Of a stretch of 64,000 nt of DNA, positions 42,277-52,066 are shown in pieces. Under the pieces are notes generated by a model. That model was not told where the DNA came from. It made no database searches and saw only the letters and a list, made by a program, of their open reading frames with translations. Every line of letters begins with the position of its first letter. The stretch's first letter is position 1. This DNA comes from Endozoicomonas sp031844845 (GTDB lineage Bacteria > Pseudomonadota > Gammaproteobacteria > Pseudomonadales > Endozoicomonadaceae), in assembly GCF_031844845.1 (NCBI RefSeq), contig NZ_JAVRMB020000007.1, positions 10,741 to 74,740 of the forward strand. Reading direction: 5' to 3'. Both the position numbers and the translations under genes were made by a program.

Positions 42277-44457
42277 ATGAACGGCTCTGAGTCACATCAT
42301 GATCACGGTCATGCTGGTACCTGCAAACACAGTTCTGGTCAGGCCGCAGCCTCCGTTGCCATGGCTGCTGAAGGTGTCATTCGCGAAAAATGGTTTATCC
42401 ACGGTATGGATTGTGCCAGTTGTGCCCGGAAAATTGAAAATGCCCTGTCGACGCTTGAGGGTGTCAGCCAGGCAAGGGTTGCCTTCGCCACCGAACGTCT
42501 GCTGGTTGACATGGACTCTGCTGAGGTTGCCAAAGCGGTTGAAGCTCGGGTAAAAAATCTGGGTTTTCGATTGGAAAGTTCCGACGCGCCCAGTGAAGAA
42601 GAGCCCCTGTGGAAGTCTCATTCAACCGTTGTTTTACTCACCACTCTGACCCTCATCGCCACTCTGGCTACGCTGATTGATCCGGAGATGGGTCGAATTG
42701 CATTTTATGCGGCAACGGCCATCGGGGTGGTGCCATTTGCCCGAAAGTCCTTTACTCAAGCCAGAAGTGGCACCTGGTTTGGTATTGAAAGCCTGATGAC
42801 CGTCGCGGCGGTTGGCGCCCTGACACTGGGGGAAAATGTTGAGGCCATGCTGGTTCTTTTCCTATTTTCATTAGGGGAACTGCTGGAGGGGTTTGCCGCA
42901 CGGCGAGCCCGGGCGGGTGTCAAGAGTCTGATGAACCTGACGCCGGATACCGCCACCCGGATTGAAAACCATCAGCGGGTTGAACATGTGCCTGCCGAGT
43001 TTCTCCTGCGCGGCGACATTATTGAAGTACGCCCGGGTGATCGTCTGCCCGTGGATGGCACTGTCATTTCAAACCTGGGGGTTTTTGATGAGAGCGCCCT
43101 GACCGGCGAATCGATGCCTGTTACCCGGGGAACGGGTGAAAAGATCATGGCCGGTTGCCTGGTGGTTAATCAGGTGGTTCGTCTGGAAGTGACCTCTGAG
43201 CCCGGTAAAAATGCCATTGACCGCATTATTCAACTGATTGAGGAAGCGGAAGAGCGTCGGGCACCCATTGCCCGTTTGATTGATACCTTCAGCGGCTGGT
43301 ATACACCGCTGGTGATGGGTATTGCCGCACTGGTGGCGGTGGTTCCACCCCTGTTGCTGGGCGCTGCCTGGGAGCCCTGGCTTTATAAAGCCCTGACACT
43401 CCTGCTGATCGCCTGCCCCTGTGCGCTGGTGGTTTCTATTCCTGCGGCGGTGACCTCGGCCCTGGCAGCAGCCACACGTTTTGGCGCTCTGATAAAAGGG
43501 GGGGCGGCACTGGAACAGCTTCGTCTGGTTAAACTGCTGGCGTTTGATAAAACCGGCACCCTGACGGAAGGCAAGCCCCAGGTGACCGTGATTGAACCGG
43601 TCAGTGTGGATGACGATACGCTGATTTCTCTGGCAGCATCGGTGGAGCAGGGTTCCAGCCATCCGCTGGCCAAAGCGATTATTGATGCCGCCAGGGAGCG
43701 TGGACTGTGGATACCGGAGGCACAAGAGGTCAGGGTATTGGCAGGGAAGGGGGTTGAAGGTGAAGTCGACGGGCAGGTGGTCAGAATTCTTGCGCCACGG
43801 CATGTAACGCAAAAGATGCTGGCAACGCATGATCTGGGTAGCCTCATTGAACAACATGAATCGGCAGGCAATACCGTCGTCGTCGTTCTGGATGACGACA
43901 AAGTACTCGGTCTGATTGGTCTGGCGGATACCTTGCGGGAAGATGCGGCAGAGGCCATTGCCAGCCTGAAAGCCATTGGGGTCGACAGTGTTATGTTGAC
44001 CGGTGATAACCAGCGTGCCGCGGCAGCCATTGCCGGTAAACTGGGCATTGAATTTAAGGCTGAGCTGTTACCGGAAGATAAGGTGCTGGCTATTCAGGCA
44101 CTGCAGGCCAAAAACCAGGGTGCGGTGGCCATGGTGGGCGATGGTATCAATGATGCCCCGGCACTAAAGGCCGCTGAACTCGGGATTGCCATGGGCCGAG
44201 GCAGTGATGTGGCGCTGGAAACTGCGGATGCGGCACTGACCCACGAACGTCTGCCAGAGCTGGCCAGAATGATTCGGTTGTCACAGCGCACCGCAAGGAT
44301 TACCCGTCAGAACATTATGCTGGCGCTGGGTATTAATACCTTCTTCCTGTTAACCACGTTGTTTGGCGTGACCGGTTTAATGGCAGCGGTGCTGTCGGAT
44401 GCCGGTGGTACTGTTTTGGTGACGTTGAATGCATTGAGACTGATGCGCAGTAAATGA
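42277..44457 (+). CDS. zntA: heavy-metal P1B-type ATPase (Zn/Cd/Pb exporter, ZntA-like)
   Basis: 726 residues. The start is His-rich (HHDHGHAGTCKH), then one metal-binding HMA domain with GMDCASC (C46, C49). Eight membrane helices are expected; the ion-site CPC is at 380-382, followed by SIPAAVTSALAAATRFGALIKGG, typical of the zinc/cadmium/lead subgroup. The phosphorylated Asp is D424 in DKTGTLTEG, with MVGDGINDAPAL downstream. It pumps toxic divalent metals out across the inner membrane. A palindromic operator is at 42227. A hairpin at 44478 may end the transcript. Confidence 0.94.
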   Translation: MNGSESHHDHGHAGTCKHSSGQAAASVAMAAEGVIREKWFIHGMDCASCARKIENALSTLEGVSQARVAFATERLLVDMDSAEVAKAVEARVKNLGFRLESSDAPSEEEPLWKSHSTVVLLTTLTLIATLATLIDPEMGRIAFYAATAIGVVPFARKSFTQARSGTWFGIESLMTVAAVGALTLGENVEAMLVLFLFSLGELLEGFAARRARAGVKSLMNLTPDTATRIENHQRVEHVPAEFLLRGDIIEVRPGDRLPVDGTVISNLGVFDESALTGESMPVTRGTGEKIMAGCLVVNQVVRLEVTSEPGKNAIDRIIQLIEEAEERRAPIARLIDTFSGWYTPLVMGIAALVAVVPPLLLGAAWEPWLYKALTLLLIACPCALVVSIPAAVTSALAAATRFGALIKGGAALEQLRLVKLLAFDKTGTLTEGKPQVTVIEPVSVDDDTLISLAASVEQGSSHPLAKAIIDAARERGLWIPEAQEVRVLAGKGVEGEVDGQVVRILAPRHVTQKMLATHDLGSLIEQHESAGNTVVVVLDDDKVLGLIGLADTLREDAAEAIASLKAIGVDSVMLTGDNQRAAAAIAGKLGIEFKAELLPEDKVLAIQALQAKNQGAVAMVGDGINDAPALKAAELGIAMGRGSDVALETADAALTHERLPELARMIRLSQRTARITRQNIMLALGINTFFLLTTLFGVTGLMAAVLSDAGGTVLVTLNALRLMRSK

Positions 44458-44880
44458 TATTGCGTAATGAATCGTAGCCTGTCGGGTCAACCGGCAGGTT
44501 ATACCATTTCACCTTCTAACTATGGGCTGCGCAGCCATTTTGATGAAGCTCCTCGCCATAGCTAATACCCATTTTGAGTTCTTCTTGAGCACTGGCCAGC
44601 CATTTCTATACGGGTTGGAGGTGGATACGAATTACTGACTCATTAATAGGAATTAAATATGTCTGATGAATCATTTTTATATTCAAAATAAGAATAATAA
44701 GTGGTTATTACTCCCTTTAAGTTTCATCACAAAGACCAAAGTCCAATACCCAGACTCTTCAGTCATGCTTATAGTGTTTGAGATATAGCGTAAAACATTT
44801 ATTCGCTGCTGCTCAAGCAGTCTTGGAGTCTAGTCAAGTCCAATAATCATGCAAAAGGAATTCGTTACCGGGGAGGGTTT
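44458..44880. other. gap between the metal ATPase and psd
   Basis: A likely terminator hairpin, CCTGTCGG-GTCAA-CCGGCAGG, is at 44478-44498 with a weak T-tract. A short self-complementary GGGCTGCGCAGCC-type site is near 44524. A ten-codon frame with AGGAATTAA before it starts at 44659 but is too short to call. The rest shows nothing recognisable. Confidence 0.45.
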
Positions 44881-45963
44881 ATGGCATCACCAATAAACAT
44901 ATTTTCAGGTAGTGGTGCCGGTATGCCTGGTACAGCCCCGTGTCGCGATAAACAGCTTCCGGTCACCAAAACTGTATCCCGACAAGGCTATCCCCTCCGG
45001 GTTGCTACCCATAAGCTAGCGACGCTGAGAGGCAGGTGCATAAAACCTCTCAAGAAATTACGGATTAAAAGGCGTGCTTATTCAATACGGAAGGTGATGG
45101 CCAAACGTACAGAAAAACTGACCATTAAACTTCAGATGAAGCTGCCACACAAAGCCTGCTCGAAACTGTTTGGAAAAATAGCAGATTGTACAAACAGACC
45201 CATTAAAAACTGGCTCATCCGCAAGTTTGTCTGGATGCATAAAATTAATTTACAGGAAGCGGTGAAGAAAAAAGCAGCGGATTATAAGTGCTTCAATGAG
45301 TTCTTCACCCGTAAGCTGGAAAAAGGTGCGAGGACTATTGCTTCAGAAGGCAAGGTTGCCTCACCGGTGGATGGTACAATCAGTGCGATAGGCGAGATTA
45401 AGGATGGCCAGCTTATCCAGGCTAAAGGACGTTCTTACACGGTACAGGAACTGCTGGGCGGGGATGAGCAGCTGGCCAGGGCCTTTATGGGGGGTAGCTA
45501 TGCCAATATCTATTTATCCCCGGGGGATTATCACCGTTTTCATATGCCAGCGGTTGGAACATTGAAAAAAACCATCCACATACCGGGCAAGCTGTTTTCC
45601 GTCAGCCCCAAAGCCTCGAGAAACATTGATCGTTTGTTTGCCAGAAATGAGCGTCTCGTTTGTATTTTCGAAACAGCGCAGGGGCCAATGGCAATGATAA
45701 TGGTCGGTGCGATTAACGTATCCAGCATTGAAACCGATTGGGCTGGTGGCGTTATCAAGCCTCGTAAAAAAGATGGGCCTTGTGTAACAAACTTCGACAC
45801 AGAAAATAAAGAGTATAAAACCGGGGATGACCTTGGTGCATTCCGCATCGGCTCAACAGTGATCTGTCTTTTTGGTCAAGACAAAGTTGGTTGGCTGGAG
45901 AGTCTTGGCAGTGGTCAAAAAGTCAGGATGGGGCAAGAGATTGGTTCACTATTAACGCCTTAG
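44881..45963 (+). CDS. psd: phosphatidylserine decarboxylase with a basic N-terminal extension
   Basis: 360 residues. The first ~90 are Lys/Arg-rich and not part of the standard enzyme (LKKLRIKRRAYSIRKVMAKR). The rest is the PSD family: FNEFFTRKLEKGAR, VASPVDGTISA (D164), YHRFHMP (H221) and the self-cleavage site IGSTVI with Ser325 becoming the pyruvoyl group. It makes phosphatidylethanolamine. The E. coli enzyme has 322 residues and a hydrophobic N-terminus. GGGAGGG is 5 bases before the ATG. The TAG stop codon falls in the first bases of a dispersed repeat (45960-46060). It may be a second, specialised PSD; that depends on whether another exists elsewhere. Confidence 0.88.
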   Translation: MASPINIFSGSGAGMPGTAPCRDKQLPVTKTVSRQGYPLRVATHKLATLRGRCIKPLKKLRIKRRAYSIRKVMAKRTEKLTIKLQMKLPHKACSKLFGKIADCTNRPIKNWLIRKFVWMHKINLQEAVKKKAADYKCFNEFFTRKLEKGARTIASEGKVASPVDGTISAIGEIKDGQLIQAKGRSYTVQELLGGDEQLARAFMGGSYANIYLSPGDYHRFHMPAVGTLKKTIHIPGKLFSVSPKASRNIDRLFARNERLVCIFETAQGPMAMIMVGAINVSSIETDWAGGVIKPRKKDGPCVTNFDTENKEYKTGDDLGAFRIGSTVICLFGQDKVGWLESLGSGQKVRMGQEIGSLLTP

Positions 45964-46060
45964 GAATCGTCCTTAAATAACTTTCCCATTTCAACGAACG
46001 CTGCCCGAAAAAGCCAGAGCCGCTTTTGCGGGTAGCGGGCGGCGGGTAGCGGGCAACGGC
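45960..46060. repeat. dispersed hairpin repeat, copy 6 (psd-tamB convergent gap)
   Basis: The left end TTAGGAATCGTCCTTAAATA is followed by CTTTCCCATTTCAACGAACG, then CTGCCCGAAAAAGCC and a GC-rich arm GCGGGTAGCGGGCGGCGGGT. It fills the space between two convergent genes and can form a hairpin on either strand. The opposite AT-rich end is missing. Confidence 0.8.
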
Positions 46061-46062
46061 CT

Positions 46063-49000
46063 TTATTTTCCGGTTTCAATTTTGAATTGATAGAAGAGAT
46101 CAATAGCCTGAGAAATGCCGCTCACTGCCTGAAGATACAGCCGGGGCATTAATTCATAACGCACTTTGACTTCAGCGATGGAGTTAAAAACGCCCGCACC
46201 GTATTGAACCCGAAGGCCAGGGGCAATGGTGCCGCCAATGGTGACTTGAGTATCGTCACCACTTCCCTGGGTATCGAGAGTGACATCAGACAGACCTATC
46301 TTTTCACCGATCGTTGTTACTACGCCTCCGAATTGACTGACGCCAAAGCCAATCAACATGGATTGCACGGCGGAACTGTCGCCAGATTCTTCCAGACCCC
46401 GACCCCTTAGCAAGTAAGACCACTGCTCCTGTTGCGACATGGAAGGGTCGGAATAGATGGAGAATTCAGGCCGGGTTGGAGGCCCGCTTACCTGAATACC
46501 TACAGTGACATCGTCTTCTATACTTTCCGGGTTTCGAATGGCGTTCACCGCAAGATAAGGGCTGGAGAGTGGGCCGGAGAAAATGATGTTTCCCTCTTTA
46601 ATCAGCAGGTCCTGACCCAACTGATGATAACGCCCGTTGATAAGCTGAATGGAACCATCAGCAACCAGTGGTTTGGCGGGTTGCTGAACCAGTAGTAAAT
46701 GACCACCCAGGTCTGATTTCAGGCCATAGGCGTTAATTTTGATGTCTTTGCCTGATTCGACGCTGACATCCATAGAAAATGGCGGACCCGCCTGAATCAG
46801 GGGGGCTTTGGTTCCCGGGGTGATAATCACAACATCGGCAGAGGGGGTAACCGCCTGTTTTGGCAGTTGTTTGATTCTGACCCTTGCCCAGGGAATGGTG
46901 ATTTTTCCGGTCAGGGTTTGAGTGTCTCCAAGGGTCAGCTTCAGGTCGGGGGATGCTTTTAGCTGTAGTATTCCGGGGACTTTGGCTTCAAGGTTTTGCC
47001 CTTTTATTTCAATAACACCGGTAGGCGGCATCTGTTGCCAGTCAAGGAGGCCTGACAGCGTCATTTCACCATTACCCACTTTCATGCCACCACTGACCTT
47101 GCCCTTAGTACCATCCACAGTAAGCACGGTGACCAGATTACTGACTTTCACCATTTCCTGCCGGGCGACCATCTGCCCCTGGCTGAGCTCCAGTCTGCCG
47201 AACAGTAAGGGCTCTTTCAGTGTTCCACCCAGGCGGGTGTCAGCCGTCAAAACGCCATCAATATTATTAATGTCCGGGATCAGGGGTTGCAGGAAGTACA
47301 GGCGCATATCCTGCAGATTGGCTTGCCCACTGAGCTTCTGATCACCTTGTATGTTGTCGATGGCCAGATTGATATGGGCGGCTCCCAGTTGTTTTGATTG
47401 AAAATCAAATCGGGCCGTCAGGTCATCTTCATTCAATGTGATGGCTGTGGAGAGCTGCTGGTATTTCACAGAAACCGGGTTGTCTGAGTTGCTGACAACC
47501 TCTCCGGGAGTGGTTTGAATCTGCAGGTGAGCGATGGGCTGGCCACCATCCCATTGAATATCACCATTGCCAGAAAGTATGGCTTTCCAGGAAAGGTTGC
47601 CGGGTAAAAACGGGTTCAGGCTGGAAAGGTTGAAGTCTGACAGCTGAAAGCGTGTGGTGCCGTGACTGGCTGAAAATTGTGAGGCATCGACACAGAACCT
47701 GGCCGGTTTGGCAAGCCAGCATTGATCGGTCAGTTCTACGTCTCCCGTCGTGTTCAGTAGAATAGCCACGGGTTTTTCCAGGGACCAGTCATCCACGGGC
47801 GTGACGATTCGGGCACTGGCTAACTGCCCCTGCCACTGGCCACTTTTTTTCCCATGAGGCTTCTCTGAAACGCCTTGCCAAACGCCTTTAATCAGTAGCT
47901 CACCGGATACCGGTTCACCCTGAGACTTGAACGCTATTTGATGATTCTGTTCATTGCCACTGGCGGTCAGTACCAGCTGCTGCAGTTGAATGCTACCGTT
48001 GTTTAATGCACCCACTTCGACACGGGCTTTACCTGCTAACCGTGTTGTTTTGGTCAATTCACCATTAATCTGCAACCGGGTGACGCTGGTCTGTTGAAAG
48101 TTAATGGACGGACTGTCAAAACCAAAAGATAACGTTGGCTGTTTATCACTCCCCGTCAGTTGGAAGTTGCCTTGCAATGAGCCTTTCAAATCGGGAGTCA
48201 GTTCATCCAGTGCTTTTGCATCAAGACTGGCTTTCAGGGACAACTGCTCAGCGATTTGTCCGCTAATGCTCAAGCGGTTCTCTCCAAATGCGGCATAGAG
48301 GTTGTCAACGTTAACCTTGAAAGGTAACGCAGCCATGGGTCGAACTTGATTATCAGCCTCCAGCTTGCCAGTGGCGGCAACGGTTTTATTCAGTAATGAG
48401 CCGGTGACGTTGAGTTCCGGAACACTCAGCTGCCATGAGTCATTAATCATGGCAAAGTCAGTATTTATCTTGCCGTTCAGAGTGCCGGGAATATTGGGCA
48501 GCCACACCTCAGGCTTCAGCTGGGTGAGATGAATTTGCCCTTGCCAGTGAATCCCCTCTTTCCAGCTCACCTTTCCGGTCAGTTTCAGTGGCTTTTCTGA
48601 AAGGGTCGTTGCACCGACAGGGCTGACCGATAGCTCTTTTATAGTCAGCTGTTCCAGGCTGCCAGAGGATTGCAAGCTGAGCCGGGTGACGGGTTGTTCC
48701 GCCACTTTTACCGAGGTAGCCAGTGAGAGCTGGTACTGATTAAGGTTGCCAGTCATCTTGATTAAGCCGTCGGAGGCTGAAAATCCGGGTGTTTCTTGTT
48801 GTAAAGGCCACTGTATCTTTGGCCACTTCAACGCGAAGTTTACCGGGAAGTTCGGGGCCAAAGGAGCCATATTTCCCTCAAGTGAGGTGTTGATTGCGCC
48901 TTGAGTGGAGAGTTGCAACTGTAGCTGGCTTAAATCTCCGGATGCCTTCAGGGATACTTCTTCCCCTTTAATGGCTGCCAGCTCAGGAATATTGAAATCA

Positions 49001-49956
49001 TCGAGAATGGTGGCTTCCAGATTAAGGCTCAATGGATAATGTTCAGATAGCTGAATATGGCCGTCTAACAGGATATTTGCCCTGGTTTGATCCGCCTTAA
49101 GCTTCAGGTCTGTGATATGCGTCGCTTGCCAGTTGAAACTGAGCTCCAGCCTGTTGAGTACTTCGTTGATTTCACCCTGCTGATAACGGGCATTCGTCAG
49201 CGTGAATTGTTCCAGGCGGATGGGAATCGGGAGCTTTATTTCCGGCAGTGTGACTGTTGAGAGGTCAATTCCTGTTGTTGGCTGCTTTTCGGGTGTTGAA
49301 GCCTTTATATTGGCGGTTGAGCCTTCCTGAGACGTTAACAGAATCTGAAGATTGTCTGCCAGCATCTCAGGAATAGATAGCTGGTTATCCTGCAAACGGG
49401 CGCTGGCTTCAAAGGTTTCCAGGGATATCCGGGTTCCGGCAATGGAGAAGTTAAAATTCTGGATATTGATCTGATTGATCAGAATATCCAGGGGGATATT
49501 GATGGTGGAAGCGGTTGTGGTAGATGCTGGTGGTTTTGTTTCTTCCGTTGCTGGCAGAATCTCCAGATTCCCCCCTTTGACGTCGACCAGTTGGATGGGC
49601 AGCTCTTTTGATGTAAAGAACTTTCCAGGCTGCCACTTGAGCGTTACCTCGTCCGCCTGAAATGAAACCAGGTTGTCTTGCCATTGAAGATTCCTGATAC
49701 TCCAGCCGGTCATCAACTGCCCTTCAGTCAGCTCACCACCGAGTGCCGGAAGGGCATTGTTCAGCTGCCGCCAGATAAAGGTATTACCAGTGTGGGTAAA
49801 TAGCAGTAATGATGCCAGTAAGAGCACTATGACCAAAGAGCCAACCGTAACCAATACGATTTTTCTTGCCAGAGACGCTTTTTTCACCGGATGTTGATCG
49901 GGTGCTTTGGGGGCAGTTGCCGCTCTTTCTGATTCACTGTTGTGAGAGCCACTCAT
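46063..49956 (-). CDS. tamB: TamB, translocation and assembly module inner-membrane subunit
   Basis: 1297 residues. A polar ~30-residue start is followed by one membrane helix (IVLVTVGSLVIVLLLASLLL, about 33-53). The long middle is built of repeating beta-strands that form a lipid-carrying groove across the periplasm. The C-terminal TamB domain (DUF490) is clear: IQLINGRYHQLGQDLLIKEG, PYLAVNAIRNPESIED, and the end ELMPRLYLQAVSG. TamB spans the envelope with TamA and moves phospholipids or helps autotransporters to the outer membrane. It overlaps tamA by 4 bases. Length is near the E. coli protein (1259). Confidence 0.95.
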   Translation of the reverse strand: MSGSHNSESERAATAPKAPDQHPVKKASLARKIVLVTVGSLVIVLLLASLLLFTHTGNTFIWRQLNNALPALGGELTEGQLMTGWSIRNLQWQDNLVSFQADEVTLKWQPGKFFTSKELPIQLVDVKGGNLEILPATEETKPPASTTTASTINIPLDILINQINIQNFNFSIAGTRISLETFEASARLQDNQLSIPEMLADNLQILLTSQEGSTANIKASTPEKQPTTGIDLSTVTLPEIKLPIPIRLEQFTLTNARYQQGEINEVLNRLELSFNWQATHITDLKLKADQTRANILLDGHIQLSEHYPLSLNLEATILDDFNIPELAAIKGEEVSLKASGDLSQLQLQLSTQGAINTSLEGNMAPLAPNFPVNFALKWPKIQWPLQQETPGFSASDGLIKMTGNLNQYQLSLATSVKVAEQPVTRLSLQSSGSLEQLTIKELSVSPVGATTLSEKPLKLTGKVSWKEGIHWQGQIHLTQLKPEVWLPNIPGTLNGKINTDFAMINDSWQLSVPELNVTGSLLNKTVAATGKLEADNQVRPMAALPFKVNVDNLYAAFGENRLSISGQIAEQLSLKASLDAKALDELTPDLKGSLQGNFQLTGSDKQPTLSFGFDSPSINFQQTSVTRLQINGELTKTTRLAGKARVEVGALNNGSIQLQQLVLTASGNEQNHQIAFKSQGEPVSGELLIKGVWQGVSEKPHGKKSGQWQGQLASARIVTPVDDWSLEKPVAILLNTTGDVELTDQCWLAKPARFCVDASQFSASHGTTRFQLSDFNLSSLNPFLPGNLSWKAILSGNGDIQWDGGQPIAHLQIQTTPGEVVSNSDNPVSVKYQQLSTAITLNEDDLTARFDFQSKQLGAAHINLAIDNIQGDQKLSGQANLQDMRLYFLQPLIPDINNIDGVLTADTRLGGTLKEPLLFGRLELSQGQMVARQEMVKVSNLVTVLTVDGTKGKVSGGMKVGNGEMTLSGLLDWQQMPPTGVIEIKGQNLEAKVPGILQLKASPDLKLTLGDTQTLTGKITIPWARVRIKQLPKQAVTPSADVVIITPGTKAPLIQAGPPFSMDVSVESGKDIKINAYGLKSDLGGHLLLVQQPAKPLVADGSIQLINGRYHQLGQDLLIKEGNIIFSGPLSSPYLAVNAIRNPESIEDDVTVGIQVSGPPTRPEFSIYSDPSMSQQEQWSYLLRGRGLEESGDSSAVQSMLIGFGVSQFGGVVTTIGEKIGLSDVTLDTQGSGDDTQVTIGGTIAPGLRVQYGAGVFNSIAEVKVRYELMPRLYLQAVSGISQAIDLFYQFKIETGK

Positions 49957-51737
49957 AGATCAGGCCCCATGGAAAAATGGATTCGCCAGGGGGAGCCGGG
50001 GTCACTGACCGCAAAGGCAAAGTCCAGCCTCAAAGGCCCCAGGGGGGTAATCCAGCGTATTCCGGGGCCGACACCGGTTTTCCATTCAACCTGATCTTTT
50101 TTGTAGGCGTTGGTTGCAGTACCGCTGTCGACAAAGAAGGCAATCCGCCAGTTATCAAAAATATCATAGTTATATTCAACACTGGCCACGGAGAGGTACA
50201 GGCCACCCGTCAGCTGGTCGCTGCTGTCTCTTGGAGAAATACTCTCATAGCTGTAGCCGCGAATGGTCTGGTCGCCACCGGTAAAGAAACGAATGGAGGG
50301 AGGAATGTTTTTGATCTCATCTACCCAGATTGCCCCTTGCTCCACCCGGCTGATGAATCGGTGATGTTGATAGAAGGTCGTCAACCACTTGGCTCGTCCC
50401 CAGATTTTTATAAAGTCCGCATCGGACTGCCAGGCTCGGGCAGAGGTTTCTATTTTTACGTTATAGAGGCTGCCGGATCGGGGATCCATCGGATTACCAA
50501 CGGCTTTCCGACGATCAAAAGACATGCCGGGGATTAACAGCAGGCTGCTGCTGTTCTGCAAACCCTGAGTGTAGTCTTCATACTCTACCCGTATAAAGAA
50601 GTCCTGATCCCAGTTGCCCGGACGCTTCTTCCATTTATTGATGGAGGCAGAAACCAGTTGGCTGTCGGTATTCTGAACCATTGTTCTCTGGTAACCGCCG
50701 TCCAGGCTGTAATATTCCAGCAGCGGATTACCATAAGGAATTTTATAGCGCCCACTCAGTTCGTTGACTTCACCGGACACTTTGAGATCGCTGGTAAAGC
50801 TATGACCTTTTTCGTCCATCCAGGGCTTATCAATGCTCAGGGAAACTCTCGGGCCTTCATCCGTTGAAAAGCCAATACCGGTCTCCAGCTCCCAGGCCGT
50901 TTTCGGGATGACACTGACAAAAATGGGGATTTCACCGTCCACTGCCTGATCTTTCAGGGGGCGAACTTCAATGGATTTAAAGTATCCGGTCGCTGAAAAG
51001 TCCATGTTCAGCTGGCTGAGCTTTTCAGAGCGATACTTCTGACCCTGTTCACCATTGATAACGGGATGGATAATAGTATTGAGCAGTTCCCGGGTGGTTT
51101 CGGTAACCGAGTCGTCATAAATTACCGGGCCGAACGTGTATCGCCTGCCGGATTTTATGGTCAGGACAATGTCAGCCCCATGCCTGGCCGGATAGACGTT
51201 GATCTGATGCTCAACCAGTTCAGCATCAAAATAGCCGCGGGTAATCGCCAGATTATTGAGTTCTGTTTTCAGTGACTCATATTTACCGTCATTGAGGACA
51301 TCGCCCACTCTTAACGGATTCTGCTTTATCAGCCGCTTGAATGCCCGGTCTTTTTCAGCATCCCCTGCCAGGTCTATCTGCACGGATTTGATGATGACGG
51401 GCTGACCGGGGTTAATATTGATGCTTAGCTGGTTTGGCGGTTTCTTACTGCGGTTAAATTCGATGGTGGGCTGGTAGTAACCCAGAGCCATTAACGAATT
51501 TTGCAGAGCCTCCCGGATTTCATGCCGGTATTCGTTAAACTGTTTTGGCTTAATGGTGGGCAGGTTATCCAGATACAGTGTGGCATTTTGTTTGAGTGCT
51601 TTGTCTAACCCATTGATCTTATAGGTTAGAGGCTTTGCCGCCAGGGCCGTTGCAGAAAAAAACAGGATAATAAGAAGCCACAGGCCAATTCGGCGTTTCG
51701 GTGTACAGGTAAATAAGGGGTTATTGAGGTCGGCCAT
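49953..51737 (-). CDS. tamA: TamA, outer-membrane Omp85-family subunit
   Basis: 594 residues. A signal peptide (RIGLWLLIILFFSATALAA, after a short polar lead) precedes three POTRA domains (about 40-265) and a 16-strand Omp85 barrel. The barrel shows FFTGGDQTIRGYSY (the L6 loop VRGF/Y-like motif) and the closing GPLRLDFAFAVSD...FSMGPDL. It sits in the outer membrane and partners with TamB, encoded immediately downstream. The divergent neighbour is the rpsF operon. Confidence 0.95.
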   Translation of the reverse strand: MADLNNPLFTCTPKRRIGLWLLIILFFSATALAAKPLTYKINGLDKALKQNATLYLDNLPTIKPKQFNEYRHEIREALQNSLMALGYYQPTIEFNRSKKPPNQLSININPGQPVIIKSVQIDLAGDAEKDRAFKRLIKQNPLRVGDVLNDGKYESLKTELNNLAITRGYFDAELVEHQINVYPARHGADIVLTIKSGRRYTFGPVIYDDSVTETTRELLNTIIHPVINGEQGQKYRSEKLSQLNMDFSATGYFKSIEVRPLKDQAVDGEIPIFVSVIPKTAWELETGIGFSTDEGPRVSLSIDKPWMDEKGHSFTSDLKVSGEVNELSGRYKIPYGNPLLEYYSLDGGYQRTMVQNTDSQLVSASINKWKKRPGNWDQDFFIRVEYEDYTQGLQNSSSLLLIPGMSFDRRKAVGNPMDPRSGSLYNVKIETSARAWQSDADFIKIWGRAKWLTTFYQHHRFISRVEQGAIWVDEIKNIPPSIRFFTGGDQTIRGYSYESISPRDSSDQLTGGLYLSVASVEYNYDIFDNWRIAFFVDSGTATNAYKKDQVEWKTGVGPGIRWITPLGPLRLDFAFAVSDPGSPWRIHFSMGPDL

Positions 51738-51957
51738 AATTCAATGATAGTGGGTTGATGCTACTCCTTAAATGGTAAATCACCACTTTGGTACCGGATA
51801 TTACCGATGGGTCAGGCAATCAGCCCCCTTGCAACCAACGACACAAATCTCTAGAATTCCCGCTCTTTGTATGCTCTGGCCAATCTGTCCGGCGTATACT
51901 TCACTCCCTGCGATGTCTCTGGTAAAGAGAATTGAGTCGCTGTGAGTGTAGTAAACA

Positions 51958-52024
51958 GTGAACGCCTGCGTTCACACCCTCCTTGCCTTACTGCTTTATA
52001 GAATCTTTTCGACGGGTGTCGGAG
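51958..52024 (+). promoter_or_regulatory. candidate structured leader of the rpsF operon
   Basis: A perfect hairpin GTGAACGC-CT-GCGTTCAC is at 51958-51975. Just after it ACACCC (51974-51979) can pair with GGGTGT (52014-52019), bringing CGGAGG close. The bS6:bS18 complex is known to bind such a leader in many bacteria and repress its own operon. Pairing is seen; regulation is inferred. The rest of the 329-base gap (51738-52066) shows no other gene. Confidence 0.4.
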
Positions 52025-52066
52025 GTAAAAAATGCAGAAGGCTATTCAACCCGTAAGGAGCAAATA

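Noticed and set aside
43069..44048. Two long antisense frames over the metal ATPase
   Set aside because: They are mirror frames of a clearly coding P-type ATPase with a GC-rich third position; their products are low-complexity Arg/His/Ser-rich.
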